DNA of 64,000 nucleotides from Microbacterium karelineae. Lineage in GTDB: Bacteria > Actinomycetota > Actinomycetes > Actinomycetales > Microbacteriaceae. The position numbers were made by a program, and so were the translations under genes. Below, one piece after another: positions 1-8,628 of the stretch; position 1 is the first letter of the stretch; every line of letters starts with the position of its first letter. Under the pieces are notes generated by a model. It had not been told where the DNA came from, did no database searches, and saw only the letters and a list, made by a program, of their open reading frames with translations. Where the stretch lies: NCBI RefSeq assembly GCF_009745985.1, contig NZ_WFIX01000190.1, forward strand, positions 1-64,000, given 5' to 3'.

Positions 1-708
1 GTGCCACCAGACATCCGTCGGCAGCTTCCCGCGCGCCGCCTTCTCGGCATCGACGAGCCCCGGCGCCATATACGGCTCGCGGTCGACGGCGTCGGAGTCG
101 AAGTGGTACCGCTCCGGGTCCTTCACGTAGACGAGGATCGTGTCGTGCTTCGTGGGCCAGCGCGAGCGGCTCTTCGCGCCGTAGTCGTATGCCCAGACGA
201 TCTCATTCAGGAAGTGGTCGCGGCCGAACACCGCGTCGAGCATGACCTTCGCGTAGTGCGCCTCGCGGTAGTCGAGGTGCAGGTAGAGCGTGCCGTCGTC
301 GGCGAGCAGGCGCCACGCCTCGCTGAGCCTCGGCTCGAGGAAGGCCCAGTAGTCGTCGAAACGGTCGTCGAACGTCGTGAGCGTCTGGCGGATCCGCTCG
401 TACCGCCGCCCATGGAAGCCGTTCCAGACGGGGTTCTCGGTCGCGTTGAGGAAGTCGTCTCCGAAGAGGGCGCCGTCAGGATCCTCGCCGTCGTCGATCG
501 CGTCGACGTGCACGGCGTCGGGCGCGTGCGTCACGCGCTGCGTCGTGTGCTGGCGCTTCCGCCCCGTGTTGAAGGGCGGGTCGAGGTAGATCATCGTGAA
601 GGCGCCGTCGGGCAGCGTCTGGATGACCTCGAGGTTGTCGCCATGGTGGATCGCGACGGGCGCGCCCTGGCTCAGGCCCCGCTGCGGGGCGGAATCGGCG
701 AGGGTCAC
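1..708 (-). CDS. Site-specific DNA methyltransferase, N-terminal part (gene continues past left edge)
   Basis: Read on the minus strand from a GTG at 708, the frame stays open to base 1, giving 236 codons of an unfinished protein. Residues about 20-45 hold the catalytic motif DPPFNTG preceded by a GDNLEV-type SAM-pocket segment, as in type III/beta-class adenine-N6 or cytosine-N4 methyltransferases. The order (DPPF-type motif first, then a target-recognition stretch with WAYDYGAKSRSRW and KHDTILVYVK) fits type III Mod-like or orphan methyltransferases. The start codon overlaps the lplA stop as GTGA, so it is translationally coupled to that gene. Whether a restriction subunit follows lies outside the window. 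The class is clear; the target sequence and exact subtype are not. Confidence 0.85.
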   Translation of the reverse strand, partial: MTLADSAPQRGLSQGAPVAIHHGDNLEVIQTLPDGAFTMIYLDPPFNTGRKRQHTTQRVTHAPDAVHVDAIDDGEDPDGALFGDDFLNATENPVWNGFHGRRYERIRQTLTTFDDRFDDYWAFLEPRLSEAWRLLADDGTLYLHLDYREAHYAKVMLDAVFGRDHFLNEIVWAYDYGAKSRSRWPTKHDTILVYVKDPERYHFDSDAVDREPYMAPGLVDAEKAARGKLPTDVWWH

Positions 709-1754
709 GGGACGCGGTGCAGCCACGGGTCGGTCGAGAACTTCGTGCGCACGAGCTCCTCGGCCTGCGCGAGCTCCTCCGGCGTGACGGATCCGCGCTC
801 GGCGCCCGTGAACCTCTGGAACTCGGCCATGAACGCGTCGAGGATCGCGCGACGCTCCATGCCCGTCTGGGTGCGAATGGGATCCACGCGCTTCGCGGCG
901 GACGTCGTGCCCTTGTCGCTGAGCTTCTCGCGGCCGATGCGCAGAACCTCGGCCATCACCTGGCCATCGATGTCGTAGCTCAGGGTCGCGTGGTGCAGGA
1001 TCCCGCCGTTCGCGAGCCGCTTCTGCGCGGCGCCGCCGATCTTGCCCTGCGGGCTCGCGATGTCGTTGAGCCCCTGGTAGGTCGCCTCGATGCCGATCGC
1101 CTTCAACGCCTGCAGCACCCAGTCGTCGAGAAACGCGTACGAGTCGGCGAACGTGAGCCCGGCGACGAGCGACGCCGGCACGTAGAGCGAGTAGGTGATG
1201 ATCTGCTCGGCGCCCATGAGCATGGCGCCGCCGCCCGAGATCCGGCGCACGACGTCGAAGCCGTGGCGCTTCGCCCCCTCGGGGTCGACCTCGTTCTTGT
1301 ACGACTGGAAGGATCCGATGACGACCGCCGAGCGGTCCCATTCCCAGATCCGCAGGGTCGGCTTGCGCAGCCCCTCGCCGACGCGCTCCGTGAGCACCTC
1401 GTCGAGCGCGAGGTTCATCAGGGGCGACACGGCGGGATCGTCGATGATCTCCCACGCGAAGTCTGTCCATGTCGAAGCGGTGACGAGCGCGCGGCGCACG
1501 GCCGTGCCGACGGATTCGGGGGTGAAGCCGAGCAGCTGCGCGCCGTCGGGCAGGGCACGGCGGATCGCGCCGGCGATCGTCGGCACGTCGGCCGTGTCGG
1601 GCAGGCCGACGACGGCGCCGTTGATGTCGATCAGGGCCTCGTCGGGCTCGAGGAAGAAGTCGCCCGCGAGCGCGAACTCGCTGATCTTCCCCTCGGACAC
1701 CTCGAGGTCGACGACGACGAGCTTGCCGCCGGGAACCTTGTACTCGCCGTGCAT
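705..1754 (-). CDS. lplA: Lipoate--protein ligase A with N-terminal accessory domain
   Basis: 349 aa. Attaches free lipoate (through lipoyl-AMP) to E2 and GcvH proteins in the cytoplasm. The catalytic domain (about residues 110-330) has the family signatures RRISGGGAM and GKIGGAAQKR, the latter carrying the adenylate-binding lysine. The first ~90 residues (GDFFLEPDEAL and following) resemble the small accessory domain that sits at the C-terminus of E. coli LplA; here it is N-terminal. The ATG at 1754 has GGAGG directly before it; an in-frame extension to 1850 would run into an intergenic inverted repeat and was rejected. The stop overlaps the methyltransferase start. No lipoate synthase or LipB is visible nearby, which fits a scavenging role. 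Confidence 0.9.
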   Translation of the reverse strand: MHGEYKVPGGKLVVVDLEVSEGKISEFALAGDFFLEPDEALIDINGAVVGLPDTADVPTIAGAIRRALPDGAQLLGFTPESVGTAVRRALVTASTWTDFAWEIIDDPAVSPLMNLALDEVLTERVGEGLRKPTLRIWEWDRSAVVIGSFQSYKNEVDPEGAKRHGFDVVRRISGGGAMLMGAEQIITYSLYVPASLVAGLTFADSYAFLDDWVLQALKAIGIEATYQGLNDIASPQGKIGGAAQKRLANGGILHHATLSYDIDGQVMAEVLRIGREKLSDKGTTSAAKRVDPIRTQTGMERRAILDAFMAEFQRFTGAERGSVTPEELAQAEELVRTKFSTDPWLHRVP

Positions 1755-1802
1755 TCCTCCAGGGTAGTCGGGCGGGCTGGTAGGGATCCGGTCGCGTGCG
1801 CA

Positions 1803-1888
1803 CAGCACAACGCAGTCGATCCGACAAGGAGGCGCAGGACACGCCGTCATCCCCCGGCACCGACCGCCGTTCTGACTGCGTTGTGCTG
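1803..1888. repeat. Long inverted repeat, family A copy 1
   Basis: Perfect 15-bp arms CAGCACAACGCAGTC (1803-1817) and its complement (1874-1888) flank a 56-nt GC-rich spacer. It sits between the hydrolase stop at 1903 and the lplA start at 1754. The same arm recurs twice near 12.6-12.9 kb. It is followed by GGGACAGGC (1895-1903), also found after family C copies. No T-run follows, so it is not a textbook terminator. Confidence 0.85.
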
Positions 1889-1902
1889 CGAGAGGGACAG
1901 GC

Positions 1903-2739
1903 CTACGCCGGGAACCGCGCGGCGAGCCAGGCGAGGATGTCGGCGCGCACCTGCTCCTGCACGTAGCCGTTGAGGATCTCGTGGCGGCCCGCGTACACCC
2001 GCGTCGTCACGTCCGTGAAGCCCGACCGCTCGCGGTATGCATCCGCGAGCGCGTGCACCGCGCGGGGCCCGCCCACGGGATCATCGCGACCCACCATGAG
2101 CAGCAGCGGCCTGTCCGGCAGGTCCTTCTCGGGGCGGCCGATGAGCCGCAGCGTGTTCAGCGGGCCGAACGCCTTCGCGAGCGGTGTCTGCGTCTGCAGC
2201 GGATCCGCGAGAGCCGCGTCCTGCACGGCCGGATCCTCGCAGATCCACTCGTTGCCCTTCGCGTCCGGACCATCCCAACGGGCGTTGAGCGGCATCGCGT
2301 TGAGGTAGCCGGGCCATCGGAGCGCGGATCCGACGAGCACGATCCCGTCGTGTGCGCCCGGGTGGTCGTTGACGATGATCTGGGTGAGGAACGAGCCCCA
2401 CGAGTGGCCGAGGATCACGAACGGCAGGCCCGGGTTCTCGGTGCGCGCGATCTCAGACATCTGCCATGCGGCCTCCTCCGCCGCACGATGACCGCCCTCG
2501 CCGAGGTGGGCGAGCAGGTCGGCGGATCCGTGCTGCCGCATACCCGTGCGCCCGTGGCCGCGGTGGTCGTCGGCGTAGACGACCCAGCCGGCCCCGGCGA
2601 GCGCCTCCGCCAGCGCCCGATAGCGCCCCGCATGCTCGCCGACGCCGTGCAGGACGTGCACGACGCCGCGCGGTTCACCCTCCGGCTCGTAGCGGTCGTA
2701 GTAGATCGTGGCGCCTCGGCGATCGACGAACTCAGCCAT
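1903..2739 (-). CDS. Alpha/beta hydrolase, monoacylglycerol-lipase-like
   Basis: 278 aa, cytoplasmic, no signal peptide. The oxyanion region HGVGEHAGRY near residue 30 and nucleophile elbow GHSWGS near residue 115 are those of the Hydrolase_4 (monoglyceride lipase/lysophospholipase-like) family; the late GRDDPVGG and GRHEIL segments supply the Asp and His of the triad. Likely substrate is a short acyl ester. The ATG at 2739 is preceded by GGGAGGAT at good spacing. It diverges from a MarR regulator over a 59-bp gap with repeated AAACTAA, so it may be MarR-controlled. Substrate unknown. Confidence 0.8.
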   Translation of the reverse strand: MAEFVDRRGATIYYDRYEPEGEPRGVVHVLHGVGEHAGRYRALAEALAGAGWVVYADDHRGHGRTGMRQHGSADLLAHLGEGGHRAAEEAAWQMSEIARTENPGLPFVILGHSWGSFLTQIIVNDHPGAHDGIVLVGSALRWPGYLNAMPLNARWDGPDAKGNEWICEDPAVQDAALADPLQTQTPLAKAFGPLNTLRLIGRPEKDLPDRPLLLMVGRDDPVGGPRAVHALADAYRERSGFTDVTTRVYAGRHEILNGYVQEQVRADILAWLAARFPA

Positions 2740-2770
2740 GGCGCGATCCTCCCACATCGAGCCGTTACCC

Positions 2771-2790
2771 AAACTAATGACCTAAACTAA
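2771..2790. promoter_or_regulatory. Putative MarR operator/divergent promoter
   Basis: In the 59-bp divergent gap, AAACTAA occurs twice (2771-2777 and 2784-2790), an AT-rich island in GC-rich surroundings, 9 bp before the marR start. Its position suggests autoregulation of the MarR/MFS pair and control of the hydrolase. Inferred from position and repetition only. Confidence 0.45.
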
Positions 2791-2798
2791 CTATTGCG

Positions 2799-3230
2799 AT
2801 GACAGACGACGACTCCCTCCAGAACGACGCCTCCGAACTGCGTGCCGCGACGCTGCGGCTTGCGCGGCGCCTCCGCCAGCAGCGATCGGTCACCACGATG
2901 AGCGATGGACAGTTCGCCGTGCTCGTGAACGTGCACCTGCACGGCCCCCACACCCTCACGGCCCTCGCCGAGCGCGACGGCGTCACGGCGCCGTCGATGA
3001 CCCGCACCGTCACGTGCCTCGAGGAGCTCGGCTACGTCACCCGCGTCGCCGACACCGACGACCGCCGACGAGTGCGCATCGCGGTCACCGAGGCAGGATC
3101 CGCCGTCGTCGAGGAGACCGTCGCGCGCCGCGACAACTGGCTCGCCCAGGTGCTCGCGGGCCTCACCGACGACGAGCGCCGCACGGTGCACGACGCGGCC
3201 GCGATCATCCTGCGGGAGGTGCACAGGTGA
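2799..3230 (+). CDS. MarR-family transcriptional regulator
   Basis: 143 aa, usual MarR length. A winged-helix DNA-binding domain spans about residues 35-100 (TALAERDGVTAPSMTRTV recognition region, then the wing with DTDDRRRVRIAVTEAG, the hallmark D-x-R-R segment). It overlaps the start of the downstream MFS transporter as GTGA, so the pair is an efflux operon with its own repressor, a common arrangement where the ligand is a toxic small molecule. The ligand cannot be told from sequence. Confidence 0.9.
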   Translation: MTDDDSLQNDASELRAATLRLARRLRQQRSVTTMSDGQFAVLVNVHLHGPHTLTALAERDGVTAPSMTRTVTCLEELGYVTRVADTDDRRRVRIAVTEAGSAVVEETVARRDNWLAQVLAGLTDDERRTVHDAAAIILREVHR

Positions 3231-4561
3231 GGAACATGTTCCGCTCGCTCGGCATCTTCAACTACCGCCTGTGGTTCCTCGGGGCGCTCGTCTCGAACAT
3301 CGGCGCGTGGATGCAGGCGACCGCGCAGGACTGGGTCGTGCTCACCGAGCTCACGAACCACGACGCGACGGCGGTCGGCGTCACGATGGCGTGCCAGTTC
3401 GGGCCGCCTCTCGTGCTCGTCGGCGTCACGGGATGGGTCGCCGACCGCTTCGATCGCCGGAAGCTGCTGCTGCTCACCCAGTCGAGCCTCGGGATCCTCT
3501 CGGTCGTCATCGGCGTGCTCCTCCTCACGGGTGTGCTCACGCTGCCGATCATGCTCGTCCTCGCCACACTCTTCGGCGTGGCGAACGCCTTCGACGCCCC
3601 GGCGCGGCAGGCGTTCGTGAGCGACATCGTCGGCCGCTCGCAGGCGTCGAACGCCGTCGCGCTCAACTCGGCGTCGTTCAACATGGCCCGGCTCATCGGC
3701 CCCGCGGTCGGCAGCATCCTGCTGATCCTCGTCGGCAGCGGGTGGGTGTTCGTCATCAACGCCGCGACCTTCGCCGCAATGCTCGCAGCGCTGATCCTCA
3801 TCAGGCGCGACGAGCTGCAGCCCGTCGCGCGCTCGAAGAAGGGCGGCGGCCGCCTCTCGGACGGCGTGCGGTACGTCGCGGGCCGTCCCGACCTCGTCGT
3901 GACATTCGCGATGGCGTTCCTCATGGGCGCGTTCGGGATGAACTTCCCGATCTTCGCCTCGACGATGGCGGTCGAGTTCGGCCGCGACGCCGACGGCTAC
4001 GGCCTGCTCAGCTCGGCTCTCGCGGCGGGATCCCTCGTGGGCGCCCTGCTCGCCGCCCGGCGCGACCGCGCGCGGCTGCGCGTCGTGATGCTCGCCTCCG
4101 CGGGCTTCGGCGCGATGTCGATCGTGTCGGCCATGATGCCCGCCTACCTCGCGTATGCCCTCGTCTGCATGGCGATCGGCTTCTGCACCGTGACGATGCT
4201 GACGACCGCAAACGGATTCGTGCAGACGACGACGGATCCGGCGCTGCGCGGGCGCGTACTCGCGCTGTACCTGGCCGTGATGATGGGATCCACCCCGATC
4301 GGCGCCCCGATCATCGGCGCCGTCGCGGATGCATGGGGCCCGCGCACGGCGATCGTCGTCGGCGGCATCGCGGGGCTCGTCGCGGCGGCGATCGGCGCGG
4401 CGTGGCTGCTGTTCTCGGGCCGCCTGCACCGTGCCGACGACCGGCGATTCCACCTGACGATCGATGAGACCCGGCCCGTGACTGTCGTCACGCCGGTCGT
4501 CGAACCGACCGGCACCGACGACGCCGTCGCCCAGACGCACGCGGCGCCGACGCGCCGCTGA
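3227..4561 (+). CDS. MFS transporter (MFS_3/EntS-like exporter)
   Basis: 444 aa with about 12 hydrophobic segments. Typical MFS_3 segments are seen: the loop WVADRFDRRKLLL between helices 2 and 3, and NAFDAPARQAFVSDIVG followed by SNAVALNSASFNMARLIGPA. These are found in putative multidrug/siderophore exporters. The GTG at 3227 gives a GTGA overlap with marR and has GGGAGGT six bases upstream; an ATG at 3236 is the alternative. Co-translation with MarR suggests regulated efflux. Substrate unknown. Confidence 0.88.
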   Translation: MRNMFRSLGIFNYRLWFLGALVSNIGAWMQATAQDWVVLTELTNHDATAVGVTMACQFGPPLVLVGVTGWVADRFDRRKLLLLTQSSLGILSVVIGVLLLTGVLTLPIMLVLATLFGVANAFDAPARQAFVSDIVGRSQASNAVALNSASFNMARLIGPAVGSILLILVGSGWVFVINAATFAAMLAALILIRRDELQPVARSKKGGGRLSDGVRYVAGRPDLVVTFAMAFLMGAFGMNFPIFASTMAVEFGRDADGYGLLSSALAAGSLVGALLAARRDRARLRVVMLASAGFGAMSIVSAMMPAYLAYALVCMAIGFCTVTMLTTANGFVQTTTDPALRGRVLALYLAVMMGSTPIGAPIIGAVADAWGPRTAIVVGGIAGLVAAAIGAAWLLFSGRLHRADDRRFHLTIDETRPVTVVTPVVEPTGTDDAVAQTHAAPTRR

Positions 4562-4580
4562 CGGTCGGCCCCCGATACAG

Positions 4581-4593
4581 GCAAGCGCTTTCC
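4581..4593. promoter_or_regulatory. LacI-type operator-like sequence
   Basis: GCAAGCGCTTTCC contains the AAGCGCTT core typical of LacI/GalR-family operators and lies 17 bp before the ThuA-like gene. A sugar-responsive LacI regulator may control that gene; none is adjacent. Confidence 0.4.
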
Positions 4594-4609
4594 GTGATGT
4601 GATGGATGC

Positions 4610-5263
4610 ATGTCTCTGCGCGCACTGATCGCCACAGCCGAGGGCCGCTACGAGGATCCCTGGCACCCGTTCGCCGACACGACGGCCCGGCTCGCGGCCG
4701 CACTCGGCGAGGCCGGTTTCCACTCCGAGGTGGCGCCCGTCGACGAGGCGCTCGGCAGGATCGGCGACGCCGACCTCCTGGCGGTCAACGCCGGGGATCC
4801 GTGGCGGCACGACCCGCCGATCATCGGCGCCCCCACCGACGCGATCGCGGGCCTCGACGCCGCGCTCGACCGCGGCATCGGCGTCCTCGCGATGCACACA
4901 TCGCTCGCGTCGCTGCGCGACTACCCCTCGTGGCCCATCGCGACGGGTGGGATCTGGCTGCCCGGGATCTCGATGCATCCGCCGCTCTCCGACGCCCGCT
5001 TCGATTGGGAACCGCACCCGCTCGCGGGACCCGAGCCGCTCATGGCCGTCGACGAGCGCTACGCCTACATGCAGCCGATCGGCCCGCGCGACATCGTCGC
5101 GACCCACGAACACGAGGGCGTGCGCCACCCGGTCGTGTGGACGAGGGAGCACGGATCCGCCCGCATCGCCGTCGACCTTCTCGGCCACGACGCCCGCTCA
5201 TACGACTCCCCGGATCACCGGGCGCTCATCGGCCGCCTCGCACGCTGGGCGGCACGGGCGTAG
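4610..5263 (+). CDS. ThuA-like (trehalose-utilisation domain) protein
   Basis: 217 aa, no signal peptide. The glutamine-amidotransferase-like ThuA fold is suggested by the N-terminal strand-helix unit ending in ADLLAVNAGDPW, the GIGVLAMHTSLASLRDYPSW segment, and the late pair DIVATHEHEGVRHPVVWTREHGSARI; the last resembles the P-V-W-x-x-x-G-R-V end of ThuA proteins. ThuA is linked genetically to disaccharide use, and keto-sugar roles have been reported for relatives. A LacI-like operator precedes it. It is monocistronic and convergent with the Bcr/CflA gene; the ~100 bp between them holds no clear terminator. Confidence 0.65.
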   Translation: MSLRALIATAEGRYEDPWHPFADTTARLAAALGEAGFHSEVAPVDEALGRIGDADLLAVNAGDPWRHDPPIIGAPTDAIAGLDAALDRGIGVLAMHTSLASLRDYPSWPIATGGIWLPGISMHPPLSDARFDWEPHPLAGPEPLMAVDERYAYMQPIGPRDIVATHEHEGVRHPVVWTREHGSARIAVDLLGHDARSYDSPDHRALIGRLARWAARA

Positions 5264-5364
5264 TCGACGCCACCTCTCCCGCGAACGAACAGGTTCTGCG
5301 CGAGAGAACATGAGATGTCCTGTGCGCTCGCACAACTCGTGTGCGCTCACGGGCGGGTGCCGGA

Positions 5365-6732
5365 TCAGTCGCCCAGCTGCCCCAGCGTGCGCGGGCGCAC
5401 GATCATCCAGAGGGCGAGGATCCCGACGATCGCGCACGCGATCATGATCGACGCCATCGACAGGGGCGTGATGCCGGCCGTCCACACCGACACGACGCCG
5501 ACGAGCGGAGAGATGAGGCCCGCGACGCCGTTGTTGGCGGCGCCGAGCACGCTCGCCGCGGTCCCGGCGGCGTCGGGGTGGCGGTCGAGCGCGAGCACCT
5601 GCGCGCACGGGAAGGTGAACCCGCACGAGCTCATGAACAGGAACAGCGGGACGATCACGCCCCACGCGCTCGGAATGAGCTGCGCGCAGACGGGGATCGC
5701 ACACGCGCTGACGAGCAGCGCCGCCGTGGAGAAGGCGAGCACCCACTGCGGTCCGTGCCGCACGGCCAGCCGCGCGGCGATCTGGTTGCCGATGATGAGC
5801 CCGACCGAGTTCGCGGCGAAGATCAGGCCGAACTGCATGGCGCTCAGGCCGTACCCGGTCTGGAACAGGAATGACGAACTCGACAGGTACGAGAACAGGC
5901 CAGAGAACGTCATCGCACCGATGATCAGAACCCCCACGTACACGCGGTCCGAGAACACGACCCGATAGCGGTGCCGGATCGACGTCGTCTCGGCCGTCGC
6001 GCGGTCCTCCTTCGGCCGCGTCTCCGGCAGCGAGAAGATCGCGAACAGGAGCATCGCGACGCCGTACCCGGCGAGCGCGACGAAGATCCCGCGCCACGGC
6101 AGCACCTCGAGGAGGGCGGATCCGATGAGCGGCGCGATCACGGGCGCGGCGCCCGTGACGAGCGCGAGCCGCGAGAGCATGATCGCGAGCCGCCGGCCGC
6201 CGAAGAGGTCGCGCACCGTCGCCATCGCGACGACGCCGCCGGCGGCCGCGCCGACGCCCATGAGCACGCGTGCGACGCCGAGCATCTCGATCGACGGCGC
6301 GAAGACGGCGATCGTGGTCGAGACGACGTGGAGGGCCGTGCCGATCAGCAGGGGCCAGCGGCGTCCGACGGCATCGCTCAGCGGACCCGCGACGAGCTGG
6401 CCGAGCGCGAATCCGATCATCGTGCCCGTGAGGGTGAGCTGCACCGCGGCCTCGCCGACGCCGAACTCGCTCTCGAGCAGCGGGAACGCCGGCAGGTACA
6501 GGTCGACCGTGAACGGGCCGAGCGCCGTGAGCGCGCCGAGCAGCAGGACGTAGGCGAGCCGGCGGGCGCTCGAGAGCTGATCCCCGCGATGCTCGCTCGC
6601 CGTCTCCCGCGACGCACCGCGCACGCGATCCGACACGGGCACGACGCCCGTGGGGATCGGGATGAGCCCCGTCGCGGCGGGGATCATGCCGGTATGGGGG
6701 TGCGCGTCGTCGTCGCGCTCGTGTTTCGTCAC
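5365..6732 (-). CDS. Bcr/CflA-family multidrug efflux MFS transporter
   Basis: 455 aa; a ~55-residue hydrophilic N-terminus precedes 12 predicted membrane segments. Family marks are TVDLYLPAFPLLESEFG in helix 1, GQLVAGPLSDAVGRRWPLLIG for motif A, and GVGAAAGGVVAMATVRDLFGG. Bcr/CflA members export bicyclomycin, chloramphenicol and similar drugs by proton antiport. The extended N-terminus, with runs of Ile-Pro, is unlike E. coli Bcr; a later start is possible but no better ribosome site is evident. Next to a GlxA-family regulator on the same strand, 81 bp apart. Confidence 0.88.
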   Translation of the reverse strand: MTKHERDDDAHPHTGMIPAATGLIPIPTGVVPVSDRVRGASRETASEHRGDQLSSARRLAYVLLLGALTALGPFTVDLYLPAFPLLESEFGVGEAAVQLTLTGTMIGFALGQLVAGPLSDAVGRRWPLLIGTALHVVSTTIAVFAPSIEMLGVARVLMGVGAAAGGVVAMATVRDLFGGRRLAIMLSRLALVTGAAPVIAPLIGSALLEVLPWRGIFVALAGYGVAMLLFAIFSLPETRPKEDRATAETTSIRHRYRVVFSDRVYVGVLIIGAMTFSGLFSYLSSSSFLFQTGYGLSAMQFGLIFAANSVGLIIGNQIAARLAVRHGPQWVLAFSTAALLVSACAIPVCAQLIPSAWGVIVPLFLFMSSCGFTFPCAQVLALDRHPDAAGTAASVLGAANNGVAGLISPLVGVVSVWTAGITPLSMASIMIACAIVGILALWMIVRPRTLGQLGD

Positions 6733-6813
6733 GGGGTCCGGACCTTCGCTCGAGATCGTTTCACTGGCATCGTCGACGCTACCGGCACCGGGCCGCGCAC
6801 GGCGAGAGCCGCC

Positions 6814-7785
6814 TCACGCGCGCGGCGCGTCCGCGAACCGCCGCCGGTACGAGGTCGGCGTCGTCCCGAAGGCCTGGACGAAGGCCTGGCGGAAGGCGAC
6901 CGCACTGCCGAAGCCGCTGGCCTCGGCGATCCGGCCGATGGGATCCGTCGCGGTCTCGAGCCGCACGCGGGCCGCGTCGAGGCGCCGGCGCCGCACCCAC
7001 TGCGCCGGCGTCGCCCCGGTCGCTCGGCGGAACCGGCGCGTGAAGCTGCGCCGGCTCATGAGCGCGCGGCGCGCGAGCACCTCCACCGTCAGGCGCTCCG
7101 CGAGATTCTCCTCGACCCAGGCGAGCACCGGCGCGATGTCGTCGCTCACGTCACCGGTCTCCGGCACCGCGTCGACGTGCTGCGCCTGCCCGCCCTCGCG
7201 GTGCGGGGCGATCACGATCGAGCGGGCGACGGATGCCGCGACCGCCGCGCCCAGGCGCTCACGGACGATGTGCAGGCACGCGTCGAGGGCCGACGCCGTG
7301 CCGGCGGAGGTGAGGACGTCGCCGTGGTCGATGTACAGCGAGTCGGCGTCGACGTCGACCTCGGGCCGGAGGGCGGCGAGCTCCGCCGTCGATCCCCAGT
7401 GCGTCACGGCCTGGCGCCCGTCGAGGATCCCGCTCGCCACGACGGGGAAGCCGCCGAGGCACAGGCCCACGATCGTCGCGCCGCGCGCGTGCGCGGCGAC
7501 GATCAGGCGCACGAGGCCGTCCGGCACGGCAGGGAGGTCCGCCGGCCAGCTCGGGAATACGAGGATGTCGGCGTCGGCGGTCGCGTCGGCGCCAGCGACC
7601 CCGTCGATCCGCAGGCCGCCGGAGGTGCGCACAGCGCCGCCGCCGTCCGTCCAGACCGTCGTGCGCCAGGGATCCGCGCCGCCCGAGCGTCCGACCTCGT
7701 CGAAGACGAGCACGGGCGTCGACAGGTGGAACATGCTGATGTCGTCGAAGGCGTGCACCGCGATCCTCATCTGGCCTATTTTCAT
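6814..7785 (-). CDS. GlxA-family transcriptional regulator (DJ-1/PfpI + AraC HTH)
   Basis: 323 aa. Residues about 1-185 form a DJ-1/PfpI-like domain with VGLCLGGFPVVASG, the Cys in the nucleophile-elbow position. Residues about 215-315 are an AraC/XylS pair of helix-turn-helices (SRRSFTRRFRRATGATPAQWV and the FGSAVAFRQAFVQAFGTTP signature). Such proteins respond to small nitrogenous or carbonyl compounds. It diverges from the isochorismatase-like gene at 7881, its likely target. Start is uncertain between ATG 7785 and ATG 7770; neither has a strong ribosome site. Confidence 0.85.
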   Translation of the reverse strand: MKIGQMRIAVHAFDDISMFHLSTPVLVFDEVGRSGGADPWRTTVWTDGGGAVRTSGGLRIDGVAGADATADADILVFPSWPADLPAVPDGLVRLIVAAHARGATIVGLCLGGFPVVASGILDGRQAVTHWGSTAELAALRPEVDVDADSLYIDHGDVLTSAGTASALDACLHIVRERLGAAVAASVARSIVIAPHREGGQAQHVDAVPETGDVSDDIAPVLAWVEENLAERLTVEVLARRALMSRRSFTRRFRRATGATPAQWVRRRRLDAARVRLETATDPIGRIAEASGFGSAVAFRQAFVQAFGTTPTSYRRRFADAPRA

Positions 7786-7880
7786 CGAACATGTGTCTCT
7801 ACGCCACTCACGCGCGGCGATCGCCCCACGGCATGCTGGATCCGCGCCGCCGGACCGCGGCGCTTCGGAAGGAGACACCC

Positions 7881-8519
7881 ATGACCGCAGGACGCCGCGC
7901 CCTCATCGTGATCGACGTGCAGAACGAGTACGTCGACGGGCCGCTCGAGGTGCAGCACCCCGACCGCTCCGGCTCGATCCGCGCCATCGCCCGCGCGATC
8001 GACGCCGCGACGGCCGCCGAGATCCCGATCGCCGCCGTGCAGCACGAATACCCGGAGGGCGCTCCCCTCTTCGCCCGCGGATCCGCAGGATGGGATCTGC
8101 AGCCCGAGGTCGCCGCGCGCGTGACACCGGCGTGGGCGCGGTCGACGAAGAGCGTCGGCACGGTCTTCGCCGACGAGGGGCTCGTCGCGTGGCTGCGGGA
8201 GAACGACGTCGACACCGTGACGCTCGTGGGGTACATGACGAACAACTGCGTCCTCGCCTCCGCCGCCGGCGCCGAGCCTCTCGGCATCGCCGTCGAGGTG
8301 CTCTCGGACGCCACCGGCGCGATCCACCTCGCGAACGCGGCCGGATCCGCGAGCGCGCGCCAGGTGCACGAGACGCTCATGGTGCTGCTGCACTCGAACT
8401 TCGCCGCGGTCGCGACGACCGAGGAGTGGGAAGGGGCCCTCGCCGCGGGCGAGGCGCTGCCGAAGAGCGACCTGGTCGCCTCGGCCCTGAGCGGGCGCGA
8501 GGAGGCCGCCGTCGCCTGA
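7881..8519 (+). CDS. Isochorismatase-family cysteine hydrolase
   Basis: 212 aa. The catalytic triad is visible: Asp in LIVIDVQNEY near the N-terminus, Lys in ARSTKSVG, and Cys in GYMTNNCVLAS with the cis-peptide region before it. The family hydrolyses isochorismate, nicotinamide, N-carbamoyl compounds and similar amides. Start at ATG 7881 follows AAGGAGA at ideal spacing; an earlier ATG at 7791 lacks one. Divergent from the GlxA-type regulator, which suggests induction by its substrate. Substrate not assignable. Confidence 0.85.
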   Translation: MTAGRRALIVIDVQNEYVDGPLEVQHPDRSGSIRAIARAIDAATAAEIPIAAVQHEYPEGAPLFARGSAGWDLQPEVAARVTPAWARSTKSVGTVFADEGLVAWLRENDVDTVTLVGYMTNNCVLASAAGAEPLGIAVEVLSDATGAIHLANAAGSASARQVHETLMVLLHSNFAAVATTEEWEGALAAGEALPKSDLVASALSGREEAAVA

Positions 8520-8628
8520 TCGCCTGCACATCCGTTCAGGCCTCCCCGTTCGCCATCCGCCTTCGATAGCGTCGGAGCGACACCGCTCGGGGCGCCGTCG
8601 CCCCGGCATCGGAGGCGAAGGAGCGTTC

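Noticed and set aside
1803-1888. Family A repeats as CRISPR or insertion-sequence ends
   Set aside because: Arms are inverted rather than direct, spacers are few and unlike, and no transposase, target duplication or cas gene is present.
3014-3226. N-terminal extension of the MFS transporter back to 3014
   Set aside because: It lies inside marR in another frame; the coupled GTG at 3227 with a proper ribosome site starts the conserved MFS sequence.
5287-5296. GAACAGGTTC as a possible LexA/SOS box
   Set aside because: Actinobacterial LexA boxes have four bases between GAAC and GTTC; here there are two, and the flanking genes are not SOS genes.
5318-5350. Repeated TGTGCGCTC between the ThuA-like and Bcr/CflA genes as a terminator or regulatory repeat
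   Set aside because: Two short imperfect direct copies, with only a 5-bp potential stem; too weak to call.
6755-6763. ATCGTTTCA as a third rhamnose LacI site before the Bcr/CflA gene
   Set aside because: Only 9 of 14 bases match and the other half of the dyad is missing; chance occurrence is likely.
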